Counted from the first letter of the stretch, positions 8,242 through 17,546 are shown. The stretch is 64,000 nucleotides of DNA from DASYKT01 sp963718105 (GCA_963718105.1 OY970352.1:62001-126000); one strand, 5' to 3'. The notes: a model not told the origin generated them from the letters alone. Translations and numbers: made by a program.

Positions 8242-10857
8242 TTATTCCGGGGGATTCGCTACAAAATCCACGTTGGCTACGCTCGTCCACGAAGACACTG
8301 TCCGCTCCATCGTCCCGAACCTGTTCCTCTTTGCGGATGCGGTCACGGTGTATTCGCCGCCCGGATCGACGCCCGTGAATGCATATGTTCCGAAGGGCCC
8401 TGTCTGGATCAGACGCGGGGTTCCCAGGCTGCCGCCGGTGAGCATCACCGTTGCATTTGCTATCCCATTGCCGCCTGAGGCGGTGACGCGGCCGCTGATC
8501 GAGATCACCGGTATGGACTCTCCTATTCCCCAGGTTCCGTTAAGGGACGTCAGTCCTGAGACCGTGCTCCAGTTCTGGGAGGTGATTGTTTGCGACACGG
8601 AATAAAGCAGCGGCAATGGCGGAGTATTGCGCCATATTTTGTAACTGTTCTCATTGCCGTTCACATCCTCTTCGCCGTAAAACAAACGCAGGACCGAAGT
8701 CATCGGCGCGCTTTGTTCCATCGTCCAGCTTAATGAAGCCGTGGTCGCGGCCGGCAGTCCCGGGAGCGCCGTATCCGTGGGCCTGACCGATACGAAAGTC
8801 GGGTTCGTGGTGAAAGCCGTCGGCTGAACGAAGACCTGCATAGAATGATTGTCTCCGACGTAAAAATTGTAGAATTGTCCCGCGCTCGTGAACTTAAATA
8901 CCAGCGTACCGCGAACATAGCCGGTGGTCCGGGTTACCGCGCCAGTGCTGTGGATCAGACGGTTATTGCCCATGTCGAACACGCCGGCCCCGATCTTTAG
9001 CGCGCCGTTAACTGTTAGATCGCCGCCCGTGAAAGTGATCGGCCCGGTGCACTCATCGCAGGTAAGCTCGGTCAGGGTGCGCGAAGGGGGGATTTCCGGC
9101 CCTGCTGTATGACTCAGAGTACGGTAGTAGACCAGTTTCATCCCGCCGGTGCCGAGATCGAAGGTTGGTGAAGAATCGAAGCTCGCGCCCTGTACCATAT
9201 AGAGGGCTGACGGCTGGCTGTCGTTATTACCGATCGTCAATTTACCGGAATTGATCAGGTGCGTTCTATCAAGGGAGACGCTTAGCGCGCGGATACCGCT
9301 TCCCGCCGGGTCGAATGTCAGGCTGTTGCACTGAATAAAAATAGATTTTATCGCTCCGGAAAACGAGCCGGCCCCGGAGTATGTTCCGTCGCCGCAGTAA
9401 AGGGACATTGATGAATTGCTTTGTACCTTGAACGTGCCGTTGTTGACGAATGTGTTGCCGACCATCGTGAAATAGGCGTCGCCGGTATCCAGGGTCCCGC
9501 CGCTGCCGATGCTTATGTCTCCCACGGAGTTAGCGGAAACGCCGGACATCTTCAGCGTATGCGGCCCGGTCGTCGTGTCGAGCACCACATTTGACAGTGC
9601 TCCGGAGGCGGTAAAGTGTGCCGTGGCGGGTGTGAACGCATTTCCAAAATGCACCGCGTGATTGCCGCCGCCGACCATCAGGGTCAGGCCGGCCGCATAG
9701 TCAGGAAAACTTTCATCCGGAACAGCGCGAGGATTTTGAATGTAGATATCGCCTCCCGTCGCCGTACCTACAATGTACTGGAAACAAGGCGCAACATTTC
9801 CCGCGATACACAAATTGATCGTACCGCCGCTCTGGAAAAATACCGGGCCCCCGGAATTGGCCTTAAAGCTTCCGGCGACATTCAAGGTCCCACCTTCGAA
9901 AACGGCCTGCGACGGGGAATTCATCAAGAGGGAATCGGTGGCAGCCGTGCCTATGTTGTAGGTTCCGGAGGATATGCGCAGCGGCCCGGAAAATTCGGCT
10001 TTGCCGTTTTGCGCGGCCACGGTGTAATTCGCGTTGGCCAGCCAGAGGCCGGCGGTTGCCGGGACCAGGTAATTAACTGTGCTAAAGGTCCGGTGATTTC
10101 CGGTGAAAGTTCCCGCTATCGCAAATGTCCCGTTGGTGAGCGTAAGATAACCTGAGGCCGCAGTGTCCGTCCCGCTTCCTTGTACGGTGAAATTCGAAAC
10201 GGAAAGGATCAGATTGTTTGCGCTCGTCGTGCCCTTGTTGACCGTGATGGTCCTGACGTCGTTCACGGGTCCGCCCCCGCCGAACGTATTACTCGAAGCA
10301 TTGGTAAAAACAAGGTCCGCGCCTGCCTGGTTGTCATTGGTGCTGAGGTCGAGGACGCCGTTATTGGTCAGGTTTCCGCCGATGGTCACGGTATGGTTTG
10401 TGATCGTGCCCGTGCTTGGCGTGGCCAGCATCGCGAGCGAATTCTGAATGGTCAGGTCGCCGTTTACCGTGAGCGACCGCGCCGTGCCCGGATCGAAGGT
10501 TAGTATCGCCGGTGTCAGGCTTCCGGTCCCGATGGTCAGATTGCCGGCCGCCGCCGCCGTATCTATCACCACGGCTGAACCGGCGACTATCGTTACATTA
10601 TCGCCCGCTCCGGGAACAACGCCGCCCTCCCACGTCGAGGGCGAACTCCAGAGTCCGCCGGAGGCCGTCGATGAGATGCTTGCCAGCTCGAGTGCTTTAA
10701 CGGGCGCAGCGGCCGCCTTCGGCTGATCGCCGCGAACGCTTGCGTCGATAATGGCGTCTACCGGTAATTCTTGCGCCGGTAATTCCTGGGCAAACGCGCC
10801 GATCGTAAATATCACGAACACCAAAAACCCAAGCAGAGCGAATTTTACATTTTTCAT
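8242..10857 (-). CDS. large secreted beta-helix-like protein with C-terminal carboxypeptidase-regulatory-like domain (copy 2)
   Basis: 871 residues, a paralogue of the protein at 3530-6136 over its whole length. It has a signal peptide (FALLGFLVFVIFTIGAFAQ), then a short extra segment with a direct repeat (AQELPAQELP), the GGLWSSPSTWEGGVVPGAGD module, the Asn/Thr/Gly-rich beta-helix-like region, and the C-terminal beta-sandwich. The final ~42 residues are identical to copy 1, and the DNA there differs at only a few positions, while the rest is clearly more diverged. It is transcribed divergently from Delta-60 sequences, as copy 1 is. Role unknown; surface structure or adhesion is likely. Confidence 0.85.
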   Translation of the reverse strand: MKNVKFALLGFLVFVIFTIGAFAQELPAQELPVDAIIDASVRGDQPKAAAAPVKALELASISSTASGGLWSSPSTWEGGVVPGAGDNVTIVAGSAVVIDTAAAAGNLTIGTGSLTPAILTFDPGTARSLTVNGDLTIQNSLAMLATPSTGTITNHTVTIGGNLTNNGVLDLSTNDNQAGADLVFTNASSNTFGGGGPVNDVRTITVNKGTTSANNLILSVSNFTVQGSGTDTAASGYLTLTNGTFAIAGTFTGNHRTFSTVNYLVPATAGLWLANANYTVAAQNGKAEFSGPLRISSGTYNIGTAATDSLLMNSPSQAVFEGGTLNVAGSFKANSGGPVFFQSGGTINLCIAGNVAPCFQYIVGTATGGDIYIQNPRAVPDESFPDYAAGLTLMVGGGNHAVHFGNAFTPATAHFTASGALSNVVLDTTTGPHTLKMSGVSANSVGDISIGSGGTLDTGDAYFTMVGNTFVNNGTFKVQSNSSMSLYCGDGTYSGAGSFSGAIKSIFIQCNSLTFDPAGSGIRALSVSLDRTHLINSGKLTIGNNDSQPSALYMVQGASFDSSPTFDLGTGGMKLVYYRTLSHTAGPEIPPSRTLTELTCDECTGPITFTGGDLTVNGALKIGAGVFDMGNNRLIHSTGAVTRTTGYVRGTLVFKFTSAGQFYNFYVGDNHSMQVFVQPTAFTTNPTFVSVRPTDTALPGLPAATTASLSWTMEQSAPMTSVLRLFYGEEDVNGNENSYKIWRNTPPLPLLYSVSQTITSQNWSTVSGLTSLNGTWGIGESIPVISISGRVTASGGNGIANATVMLTGGSLGTPRLIQTGPFGTYAFTGVDPGGEYTVTASAKRNRFGTMERTVSSWTSVANVDFVANPPE

Positions 10858-11025
10858 GATGTACGAGCCTCAACAAGCGGAATTTTGCTAAATCTTAAGG
10901 TCCAAGACGGGGATGGCCATATTTTATATGAGTTTTTTACAATACCTAATATTTTGCCCAAAAACTCGCCTTCGGGCGACTTCTTACTTAATCTATTGTC
11001 GCAAAACCCGGAATCATAAAATTTC

Positions 11026-11054
11026 TTGATAATAACCCGGTTTTGACCTATTAT
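11026..11054 (+). promoter_or_regulatory. promoter ahead of the Delta-60 pseudogene and the gene at 11413
   Basis: TTGATA at 11026-11031 and TATTAT at 11049-11054 with 17-base spacing, the same pair as at 6264-6292. It probably now drives the intact gene at 11413 through the degraded copy. Confidence 0.65.
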
Positions 11055-11129
11055 TGCTACAAAATTCCGCTTTTATGGCACCTGGGGCCGATATAGGGCC
11101 GACTCCGGACCGTCCGGGAGAAATTTATC

Positions 11130-11416
11130 ATGAAAAACTCGCTTTGGTGTCTTCTAATTATAGCCTTTATCAGCGCCGGTGTTTCTGCCCAACCGGAACT
11201 CGATACCACTTTTAATTCGACCGGTATTCAGACCGACCGAACCTACATTTTTCCGTCAGGGCAAGAAATGGCGCGGCGTTTAATAAACGCACGATACTCG
11301 TTGACGATAATCTCACAGGCATCGACTTCGTCGGCGAACAGTTTGACTCCCGCATGATCCAAATAAACGAAACGGCGCCCAAATCATTGGGGCCGTCTAT
11401 AAGGAAATTGCGATGA
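11130..11416 (+). pseudogene. internally deleted Delta-60 gene
   Basis: The 5' part encodes a normal signal peptide and first blade start (MKNSLWCLLIIAFISAGVSA, then QPELDTTFNSTG). It then jumps straight to IQTDRTYIF, which belongs to the C-terminal domain of intact copies (NIQTNRTYIFSVRSK). After TYIF the homologous sequence continues in another frame as SVRARNGAAFNKRTILVDD and on to SIRKLR-stop. So some 400 codons were lost and there is a frameshift. The stop of the relic frame overlaps the ATG of the next gene. Read in the original frame, a product of only 75 residues would result. Confidence 0.85.
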
Positions 11417-12984
11417 AAAATTTATTTTGCAGCATCTTAATTATCGGCTTTATCAACGCCGGTGTTTTCGCTCAACTGGATACCAGTTTTAATTCGGCAG
11501 GTTTTCAAACCGCCTCTTTCGGCATGCATGCTATGGGCAGCGACGTAGCGGTTCAGCCGAACAATAAGATCGTCGTGGCCGGCCAATGCCAGCCGAAGAT
11601 CTTTCAACAATGCGTGGCCCGTTATAACGAAGACGGCTCTCTCGATACAACGTTCGCGGAGAAAGGTTTTCTCGTGAATGATGATATTGAGAGCGGCGGC
11701 CGTGTCGCGTTACAGAGTGACGGCAAGATCCTGGTCGGCGGCACCAAGAGGTTCGAAAGTTTCCCTTCGTATTCGGATACCCCTACGCTGACCCGCTACA
11801 ACCCGGATGGAACTCTCGATAATTCGTTCGGCGGCGGGAACGTTGTCATCGCGGGAGCGGGAATGGGAATAGCCTATCCCACCGGCTTAGCGATCCAATC
11901 GGATGGCAAGATAGTGATGGTGGGAGGCTCTTATCCGTGGTCCAGGCTGGGAACGACTGCTAGCGGGGGGTGGATGATTCGTTATCTCCCGAACGGCACG
12001 CCGGATACTTCATTCGGAACGGGTGGTATCAGGAATCTGACGATGACGGACCAGACCACCTGTGCCGGCCTTGCCATTCAACCGGATGGCAAGATGCTGC
12101 TTAGCGTTTACACAAGCACGGCCTCGGGTACCCCGCCGCCGAAAAGTATGCTGTGGAGATTGAACGCAGATGGAAATCCCGATCCGACGTGGGGCGGCGG
12201 AGATGGTATTGTCGATGTGCCGGCAGCGCCGTTCCTCAATGCAATTAAGTTTCTTAATGTAATGCTGGATGGACGTGTGGTAGCGATCTCCGACTTCCGT
12301 GCCATTTTCAGGTTCAATCCGGACGGCTCTTTAGACACCAGTCTTGATGGTGACGGGATTCGCGAACTAACGGGTGTTACGGCCGTTAATACCGATCTTA
12401 CAGTTACCGCCAGCGGTAAAATAATGTTAACCGGCCCTTCGCCTAGTGGAAATTCAAAATTCGGTATCTATAAGTTCAAAGCGGATGGCACAGTCGAAAC
12501 CGGTTTCGGCAATAGCGGGGTTCTCATTGTCGATCCTATTATTTCTGCTTCTGAAAATAGTTTTTCGTTGTCCAGCGTCTTCGACAATCAAGGCCGCCTC
12601 GTGACCGGCGGATATGTAGCCACGACTCCGATGAGTTTCGCGGTTGTTCGCCTGCTTGCGCCGCCCGTTATGTCGGTCAGCGTTTCGGGACGGGTAACGG
12701 GCCCGAACGGAAACGGGGCCTCAGGCGTGACCGTGTCGACTTCCGGTATAAGCGCAACAACAAATCCGTTTGGCTTTTACACTCTTAATAATATTCAGAC
12801 CAACCGGACCTATATTTTCTCGGTCAGGTCGAAAACAGGCCTGTCGTTTAATAAACGAACGATACTCGTTGACGATCAGATCACCGGACTGGATTTTGTT
12901 GGCGAACAGCTTGACTCCCGCACGATCCAAATAGACGGGCCGGCGCCCAAATCATTAGGGCCGTCCACCAGGAAATTGCGGTGA
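11413..12984 (+). CDS. secreted Delta-60 repeat protein with C-terminal regulatory-like domain (copy 2)
   Basis: 523 residues with a signal peptide (MKNLFCSILIIGFINAGVFAQ). Seven Delta-60 units are visible, from LDTSFNSAGF to DGTVETGFGNSG; the fourth to fifth have the TWGGGDG form. The C-terminal domain (VSVSGRVTGPNGNGASGVTV onward) belongs to the same subtype as that of the gene at 6401 (NRTYIFSVRSKTG, RTILVDDQITGLDF). The ATG overlaps the stop of the relic copy before it, with AAGGAAATTGCG as ribosome site. A tiny 5' relic of a further copy follows its own stop. Confidence 0.87.
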   Translation: MKNLFCSILIIGFINAGVFAQLDTSFNSAGFQTASFGMHAMGSDVAVQPNNKIVVAGQCQPKIFQQCVARYNEDGSLDTTFAEKGFLVNDDIESGGRVALQSDGKILVGGTKRFESFPSYSDTPTLTRYNPDGTLDNSFGGGNVVIAGAGMGIAYPTGLAIQSDGKIVMVGGSYPWSRLGTTASGGWMIRYLPNGTPDTSFGTGGIRNLTMTDQTTCAGLAIQPDGKMLLSVYTSTASGTPPPKSMLWRLNADGNPDPTWGGGDGIVDVPAAPFLNAIKFLNVMLDGRVVAISDFRAIFRFNPDGSLDTSLDGDGIRELTGVTAVNTDLTVTASGKIMLTGPSPSGNSKFGIYKFKADGTVETGFGNSGVLIVDPIISASENSFSLSSVFDNQGRLVTGGYVATTPMSFAVVRLLAPPVMSVSVSGRVTGPNGNGASGVTVSTSGISATTNPFGFYTLNNIQTNRTYIFSVRSKTGLSFNKRTILVDDQITGLDFVGEQLDSRTIQIDGPAPKSLGPSTRKLR

Positions 12985-13003
12985 AAATTTATTTTGCACC
13001 ATC
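12981..13003 (+). pseudogene. 5' relic of a further Delta-60 copy
   Basis: Directly overlapping the TGA of the gene at 11413-12984, the sequence GTGAAAATTTATTTTGC (then ACCATC) matches the start of that same gene (ATGAAAAATTTATTTTGC, then AGCATC) apart from the start base, one missing A and one substitution. Homology ends where the terminator begins. It appears to be the stump of a lost tandem copy. Confidence 0.6.
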
Positions 13004-13010
13004 GAAAATT

Positions 13011-13042
13011 AAAAGAGCCGGTTTTTGACCGGCTTCTTTTTT
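13011..13042 (+). terminator. rho-independent terminator of the first Delta-60 cluster
   Basis: A seven-base GC-rich stem (AGCCGGT with ACCGGCT) with a 5-base loop is followed by TCTTTTTT. Confidence 0.8.
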
Positions 13043-13227
13043 ATCATTCTCGCAAATCATCGGCGGGCCTTTGGCGTACCTGGAATCTCTCAAATATTAC
13101 AGGTAAAGATCGCGATCTCTCGTGATATACTCCCTCGTAATTTTTCGCGCACTATGCGTTCATCACGCTAAACCCGTCGTTCCCAAAATGATCAAGTGAT
13201 TTAAGATCGGCTGCAGGTTTTGCTTAT

Positions 13228-13998
13228 ATGAAATTTTTTACCCCCGTCGTTACGAATGAATATCAGGAAAGGCTTGTAATGCTGGCCGACCGGTTGGATA
13301 GCTATACGCGAAAATATGAGGCCGCAAAAGATTCAAGAGCTATTTTTTCCTGCACTTATACAAACATCACTCTTATTCTGGCCAACGGAGTAACGAAAGA
13401 AAAATTTTTCGATCCCGGCTGGGTCGTTTCTTTAGCTGAAATTTTTGCCGGATATTATTTTCGGGCGCTCGATGCCGAGGACGAAAAAAGGGAAGTGCCG
13501 CCCGCCTGGAAAAAAGTCTTCGACACCATTCGCTTTAACAATTCTTCGGTGCTCGAAGATATGGTGTTTGCCATGACGGCCCACATTGTGCACGACCTCC
13601 CGTTTGCGCTGATCGATGCGGGGCTTTCCGGCACGGACGACATATCTCACATTCACGATTTTCATCATATGAACGATGTGCTGGCCGCCAATGTGCAGGT
13701 GATCGAAGACGCGGTGCTGTCAAGATATGCTCCTTTTTTAAGTTGGCTGGATCATCTGGAAAAAGGTTACGACCAGATATTGAGTAATTACGGTTTTCGG
13801 TTAAGCAGGGGCATGGCGTGGTACAACGCCGACCGGCTGCTCGACCCGAACTCGAGAGCGGAAGCCGAAAAGTCGATCATACGAAGTGTGGAAACATTTA
13901 TCGACAACGTTCGCCACCCGTCGATCTTATCGGTGCGGGTAATTTTCTGGTGCGCCAGATTTATCGTCGGGCTCGGCCGGAGATGGCCAAAAAATTAG
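13228..13998 (+). CDS. DUF5995 family protein
   Basis: 256 residues, no signal peptide, mostly helical. The conserved features of the DUF5995 family are recognisable: a histidine-rich helix HIVHDLPFALIDAGL and HIHDFHHMNDVL (about residues 114-155), which could bind a metal. The family has no assigned function that I know of. The gene stands alone between a terminator and an intergenic repeat, and a run of TATACT around 13126 may be part of its promoter, but no good -35 box is seen. Confidence 0.65.
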   Translation: MKFFTPVVTNEYQERLVMLADRLDSYTRKYEAAKDSRAIFSCTYTNITLILANGVTKEKFFDPGWVVSLAEIFAGYYFRALDAEDEKREVPPAWKKVFDTIRFNNSSVLEDMVFAMTAHIVHDLPFALIDAGLSGTDDISHIHDFHHMNDVLAANVQVIEDAVLSRYAPFLSWLDHLEKGYDQILSNYGFRLSRGMAWYNADRLLDPNSRAEAEKSIIRSVETFIDNVRHPSILSVRVIFWCARFIVGLGRRWPKN

Positions 13999-14038
13999 AG
14001 TGCTCTAAAGTTGTAGTGTGGGCGCGGAATGTCATTCA

Positions 14039-14101
14039 GAATAGATGATAGAGGATAGATCGGATCTTTCAGTTACTATCTATCATCTTTCATCTATTCC
14101 G
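14039..14101. repeat. GAATAGATGA...TCATCTATTC inverted-repeat element
   Basis: The arms GAATAGATGATAGA and their degenerate complement TCATCTATTC flank a GGATCTTTCAGTTA centre. Related copies lie at 29568-29645 and 43079-43162. The flanking GTTGT/ACAAC bases are also partly shared with the 43-kb copy. Confidence 0.75.
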
Positions 14102-14168
14102 AACGGTTAAAGAGGAGTTCCAAAAGGCACGGATGTTCCGCGCCTCTTTTTCCGCACAACCGTTTCAA

Positions 14169-14600
14169 TTACTCCGCTGCTTCTTTAGGTTTATTAAAAA
14201 ACCCTAAGATCAAACTGATCACCGCGCCGGCGACCGCGCCCATCACCGTCACTACCAGAACGTCGACGATCAGCGGTACGATGCTGGTGTGAAGGTTCAT
14301 AAAAGCGTAGTACTGGAGGTTACCGCCTAGTGCCAGGGCAAACATTATCGCCGCCCCGGCTTTTGCGCCGCTGGCGAAGCTTCTGATCCCGGCCCATTCC
14401 ATCACAAAAGCTATCAGCCACGCCCAAACCAGATTAAATAAAAATATCAGCGGGATCTCCGGCGGGTCTTTCATCAAGCCCTGATACTGGACCATATACC
14501 CTGCGAAAAAATTTGCCAGCAGAACTGCAAAAAACAAAAATCCCAGCAGGAACATAACAACCCCGCCCGCAACCGCAGCCAGAATAGTGCCAAATTTCAT
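14169..14600 (-). CDS. small integral membrane protein, DUF1761-like
   Basis: 143 residues with four predicted membrane segments (near residues 5-30, 48-66, 78-98 and 108-134). The pattern of Gly-rich first helix, a loop with YMVQYQGLMKDPP, and a WAW/ME-containing second helix is like small DUF1761-type membrane proteins. Function unknown. It has a purine-rich site (AAAGGAGAG) just upstream of the ATG. It is convergent with the DUF5995 gene, with an AAAGAGG...CCTCTTTTT hairpin between them that may terminate both. Confidence 0.65.
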   Translation of the reverse strand: MKFGTILAAVAGGVVMFLLGFLFFAVLLANFFAGYMVQYQGLMKDPPEIPLIFLFNLVWAWLIAFVMEWAGIRSFASGAKAGAAIMFALALGGNLQYYAFMNLHTSIVPLIVDVLVVTVMGAVAGAVISLILGFFNKPKEAAE

Positions 14601-14764
14601 AAAACTCTCCTTTGGATAAATTATGAAAAACTACCTGCCCCTTGTTGTATTGCGAATAAATGAATTGAGTGTTTCAAATATATGCTGATACCGAGAATTG
14701 TCAAATTCGGCTCCGCCTGCGCGCGGGTAGGTATTAATTTGAGTTTCAAGCAAATTGACAAAGC

Positions 14765-14822
14765 GTGTCGGTACCCGCGTTTGAAGTTGGGGCGTCCTCC
14801 CTTACGGTTGGGCTACTGACAC
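14765..14822. repeat. GTGTCGGTACCC...GGGCTACTGACAC inverted repeat
   Basis: Imperfect 13-base arms surround a GGGGCGTCCTCCCTTACGG centre. A second copy in the other orientation is at 35979-36036 (GTGTCAGTAGCCT...GGGCTACCGACAC). The rest of the 14601-14893 gap shows no gene. Confidence 0.7.
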
Positions 14823-14893
14823 GGGGCCGTGCGCGCGGGCAGCATCTTGTGGGTAATCTCTTCTTAATATAAGATTAAGCGTCTGAAGAAATA

Positions 14894-16660
14894 ATGGCGC
14901 AAGCACAGCAAAAACGGCGTTTCTGCCTGGTTTTGATAAAACCGTCTCATTACGATGACGACGGTTATGTCATCCAGTGGTTTCGCTCCGCCATTCCTTC
15001 GAATTCGCTGGCGGTGCTCTACGGCCTGGCGCGCGAGTGCGCCGCGGAAAAAGTGCTGGGCGAAGACGTCGAATTCGATATTCACGCTTTTGATGAAACC
15101 AACACTCATATCCGCACAAACCGGATCGCCAAAATGATCGAAGCGGCCGACGCCGGAATGGTGATGCTGGTCGGCGTGCAGTCAAATCAATTCATCCGCG
15201 CGCTCGATATCGCCCGGCCCTTAAGAGAGAAAAATATCAAGGTCGCGATCGGCGGCTTTCACATTTCCGGCACGATGGCGATGCTTGAGGAAATGGACCC
15301 GCACGTCGTGAAGGCTAAAGAAATGGGCGCGACTCTTTTTGCCGGTGAAGCCGAAGGCAGATTGGAGCAGGTTTTAAAGGACGCATATTTCGATCAACTG
15401 CTGCCGGTCTATAATTTTATGGACGACCTGCCGAATATCGAGGGCGTTCCGTCACCCGTGCTCCCCGCCGAAAGGATCAAACGCACCGCCGGAGCGACCA
15501 CCAGTTTTGACGCCGGACGCGGCTGCCCGTTCGCCTGTTCTTTCTGCACCATCATTAATGTGCAGGGACGGAAATCGCGCCGCCGCTCGCCGGACGACAT
15601 CGAGCAGATCGTGCGGATCAATATCGCGCAGGGGCTGACCAGCTTTTTTATCACCGACGATAATTTTGCCCGCAACAAAGATTGGGAGGTGATCCTCGAC
15701 CGGCTGATCCACCTCCGCGAAAACGAAAAACTCAAAATGAGTTTTATCATCCAGGTCGATACGCTCTGCCACAAGCTGGAAAATTTTATCGAGAAATCGG
15801 CGCGCGCCGGTGTCAAACGCGTTTTCATCGGCCTGGAAAATATCAATCCTGACAGCCTGGCCGGTGCGAAAAAACGGCAGAACAAGATCACCGATTACCG
15901 CCAGATGCTGCTTGCCTGGAAACAGGTCGGCATTGTTACCTACTGCGGCTATATCTTGGGTTTTCCCGGCGACACCAAGGAATCGATCGTTCACGATATC
16001 GAAGTGATAAAGAAAGAACTGCCGGTCGATCTGCTGGAATTTTTCTACCTGACGCCGCTGCCCGGCTCTGAAGACCACAAAAAACTTCACACCGCCGGCA
16101 TCGCGATGGATGAGGACATCAACAAGTACGATCTGAATCACGCCGTCACCGGCCACGGAAAAATGTCGCGTAGCGAGTGGCAGGATGCTTACCGCACGGC
16201 GTGGAAAACCTACTACACCGACGAGCACATCGAAACCGTTTTGCGCCGCGCCATCGCCACCGGCACCAGCCCCGGCAAGACGATGTTTTTCATCTGCTGG
16301 TTCAAGGGCTGCATCGACATCGAAAAGATCCACCCGCTCGAAGGCGGTTTTCTGCGGATGAAATTTCGCACCACCCGCCGCAGCGATCTAAAACTGGAAA
16401 ATCCGCTCGTGTTTTATCCTCGCGTCGCTTTAGAAATGCTGGCCAAGCAATTTAAATGGATCTCGCTCTACACCCATCTGCGCCTGATCTACCGCCGCGT
16501 CAAACACGATCCGAAAAAACTCGAATACATGGACACCGCCCTCACGCCCGTCACCGATCACGACACCGATACGCTCGAACTCTTCCAATCCGAAGAAGCG
16601 CAAAAATTCGTCCACAAAATTCACCAGATGGACAAGATAAGACACGGCGAAGCGGTTTGA
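14894..16660 (+). CDS. B12-binding-domain radical SAM protein
   Basis: 588 residues. The N-terminal third has the look of a cobalamin-binding Rossmann-like domain (VLVGVQSNQF, then VAIGGFHISGTMAMLEE around residues 117-132, which ends GATLFAGEAEG). The radical SAM cluster motif CPFACSFC places the 4Fe-4S ligands at Cys211, Cys215 and Cys218. GFPGDT and PLPGSEDH further on are typical of the MiaB/BchE-like B12 radical SAM group. The ~200-residue C-terminal extension is helical. The substrate cannot be read from the sequence; such enzymes often methylate or rearrange lipids, tetrapyrroles or natural products. It is not in an operon with the neighbours. Confidence 0.83.
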   Translation: MAQAQQKRRFCLVLIKPSHYDDDGYVIQWFRSAIPSNSLAVLYGLARECAAEKVLGEDVEFDIHAFDETNTHIRTNRIAKMIEAADAGMVMLVGVQSNQFIRALDIARPLREKNIKVAIGGFHISGTMAMLEEMDPHVVKAKEMGATLFAGEAEGRLEQVLKDAYFDQLLPVYNFMDDLPNIEGVPSPVLPAERIKRTAGATTSFDAGRGCPFACSFCTIINVQGRKSRRRSPDDIEQIVRINIAQGLTSFFITDDNFARNKDWEVILDRLIHLRENEKLKMSFIIQVDTLCHKLENFIEKSARAGVKRVFIGLENINPDSLAGAKKRQNKITDYRQMLLAWKQVGIVTYCGYILGFPGDTKESIVHDIEVIKKELPVDLLEFFYLTPLPGSEDHKKLHTAGIAMDEDINKYDLNHAVTGHGKMSRSEWQDAYRTAWKTYYTDEHIETVLRRAIATGTSPGKTMFFICWFKGCIDIEKIHPLEGGFLRMKFRTTRRSDLKLENPLVFYPRVALEMLAKQFKWISLYTHLRLIYRRVKHDPKKLEYMDTALTPVTDHDTDTLELFQSEEAQKFVHKIHQMDKIRHGEAV

Positions 16661-16718
16661 TTAAGAAAAATATCTAAAACGGTGATCATCTCATCCGACT
16701 TGCAGAGTATTAGCAAGA

Positions 16719-17546
16719 ATGGTTACTATTGGGATATTTTATCGAGACTATATGATTGCAGCTCACTCCCTCGAAATACTTTTGGAACATGTCAGAAATG
16801 ATCTGCGAAAGCAGGTGGTAGAGCGATTTGTTTCTAAGCCCAGCACCAGACTTGACTACATGAATTTTGGTCGGGAATTACATTCCGAAATTACAAAGGT
16901 TAAGGTGGATGAGGGACAGCTTTCAAAATTGATCGGAATTCTGTTTTGTAGTCCTGAAAGCGAACTCGGAAAAAATGAAATAGTTCCTCACTTAAATTAT
17001 TTTCATGTGCGATCTAGTTATTTTGTTGACTTTTTTTGTGCTGGTTATGGGGCATATTGGTCAAATGAAGAATATAAAGATAAAGAATTTGTTCGAAAGA
17101 TAGCCGGCATTGATTGGTTGTATAGCCCGTCTGCCTACGACGCCTTTCGGAAAGAAATTGAAAGTGCCGCTAATTGGGAATACAGTGGGGAAACCGATTT
17201 AATACTGGTAACTGCTAAAAGGATAGAAAGTGGAGTTTATTTAGACTTTCCCACTGCAATAGTATGTAATTTAGAAGAACTTAAAAGAATCGAAGCTATT
17301 ACTTCAGTAAGATCTTTTTTTGAGAAAATTTTTCGATTTGGCGAAAACTTCACAAACCAAGACCCCGTTTACCGGTTGAGTGATGTGCTGGGAGTTGAAG
17401 CCGGTAAAAGTTTCTTAAAGGAAGCGGTTTTATCAATGCTACCCATAAATTTAGATAAATTCTATAAAAAAGCTGCGCCGTTTGCGATTCGCGATATTAG
17501 TACGCGACAGTCAGCGAAGCTGACGAAAGATAATAGCCCCGGGTGA
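16719..17546 (+). CDS. hypothetical protein in an AT-rich island
   Basis: 275 residues, no signal peptide and no motif that I recognise. Base and codon use are clearly more AT-rich than in the neighbours, which suggests acquisition by transfer. The sequence is alpha/beta with a Phe/Tyr-rich centre (NYFHVRSSYFVDFFCAGYGAYW). The last ~13 residues (RQSAKLTKDNSPG) are encoded by an intergenic-type palindromic repeat that starts near 17508, so the original C-terminus may have been cut off and replaced by repeat-encoded residues. No good ribosome site is evident. Confidence 0.6.
   Translation: MVTIGIFYRDYMIAAHSLEILLEHVRNDLRKQVVERFVSKPSTRLDYMNFGRELHSEITKVKVDEGQLSKLIGILFCSPESELGKNEIVPHLNYFHVRSSYFVDFFCAGYGAYWSNEEYKDKEFVRKIAGIDWLYSPSAYDAFRKEIESAANWEYSGETDLILVTAKRIESGVYLDFPTAIVCNLEELKRIEAITSVRSFFEKIFRFGENFTNQDPVYRLSDVLGVEAGKSFLKEAVLSMLPINLDKFYKKAAPFAIRDISTRQSAKLTKDNSPG

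Noticed and set aside
8068..8478. 136-residue frame running from the palindrome cluster into the beta-helix gene
   Set aside because: It consists of repeat-derived sequence and antisense of the 3' end of a supported gene.
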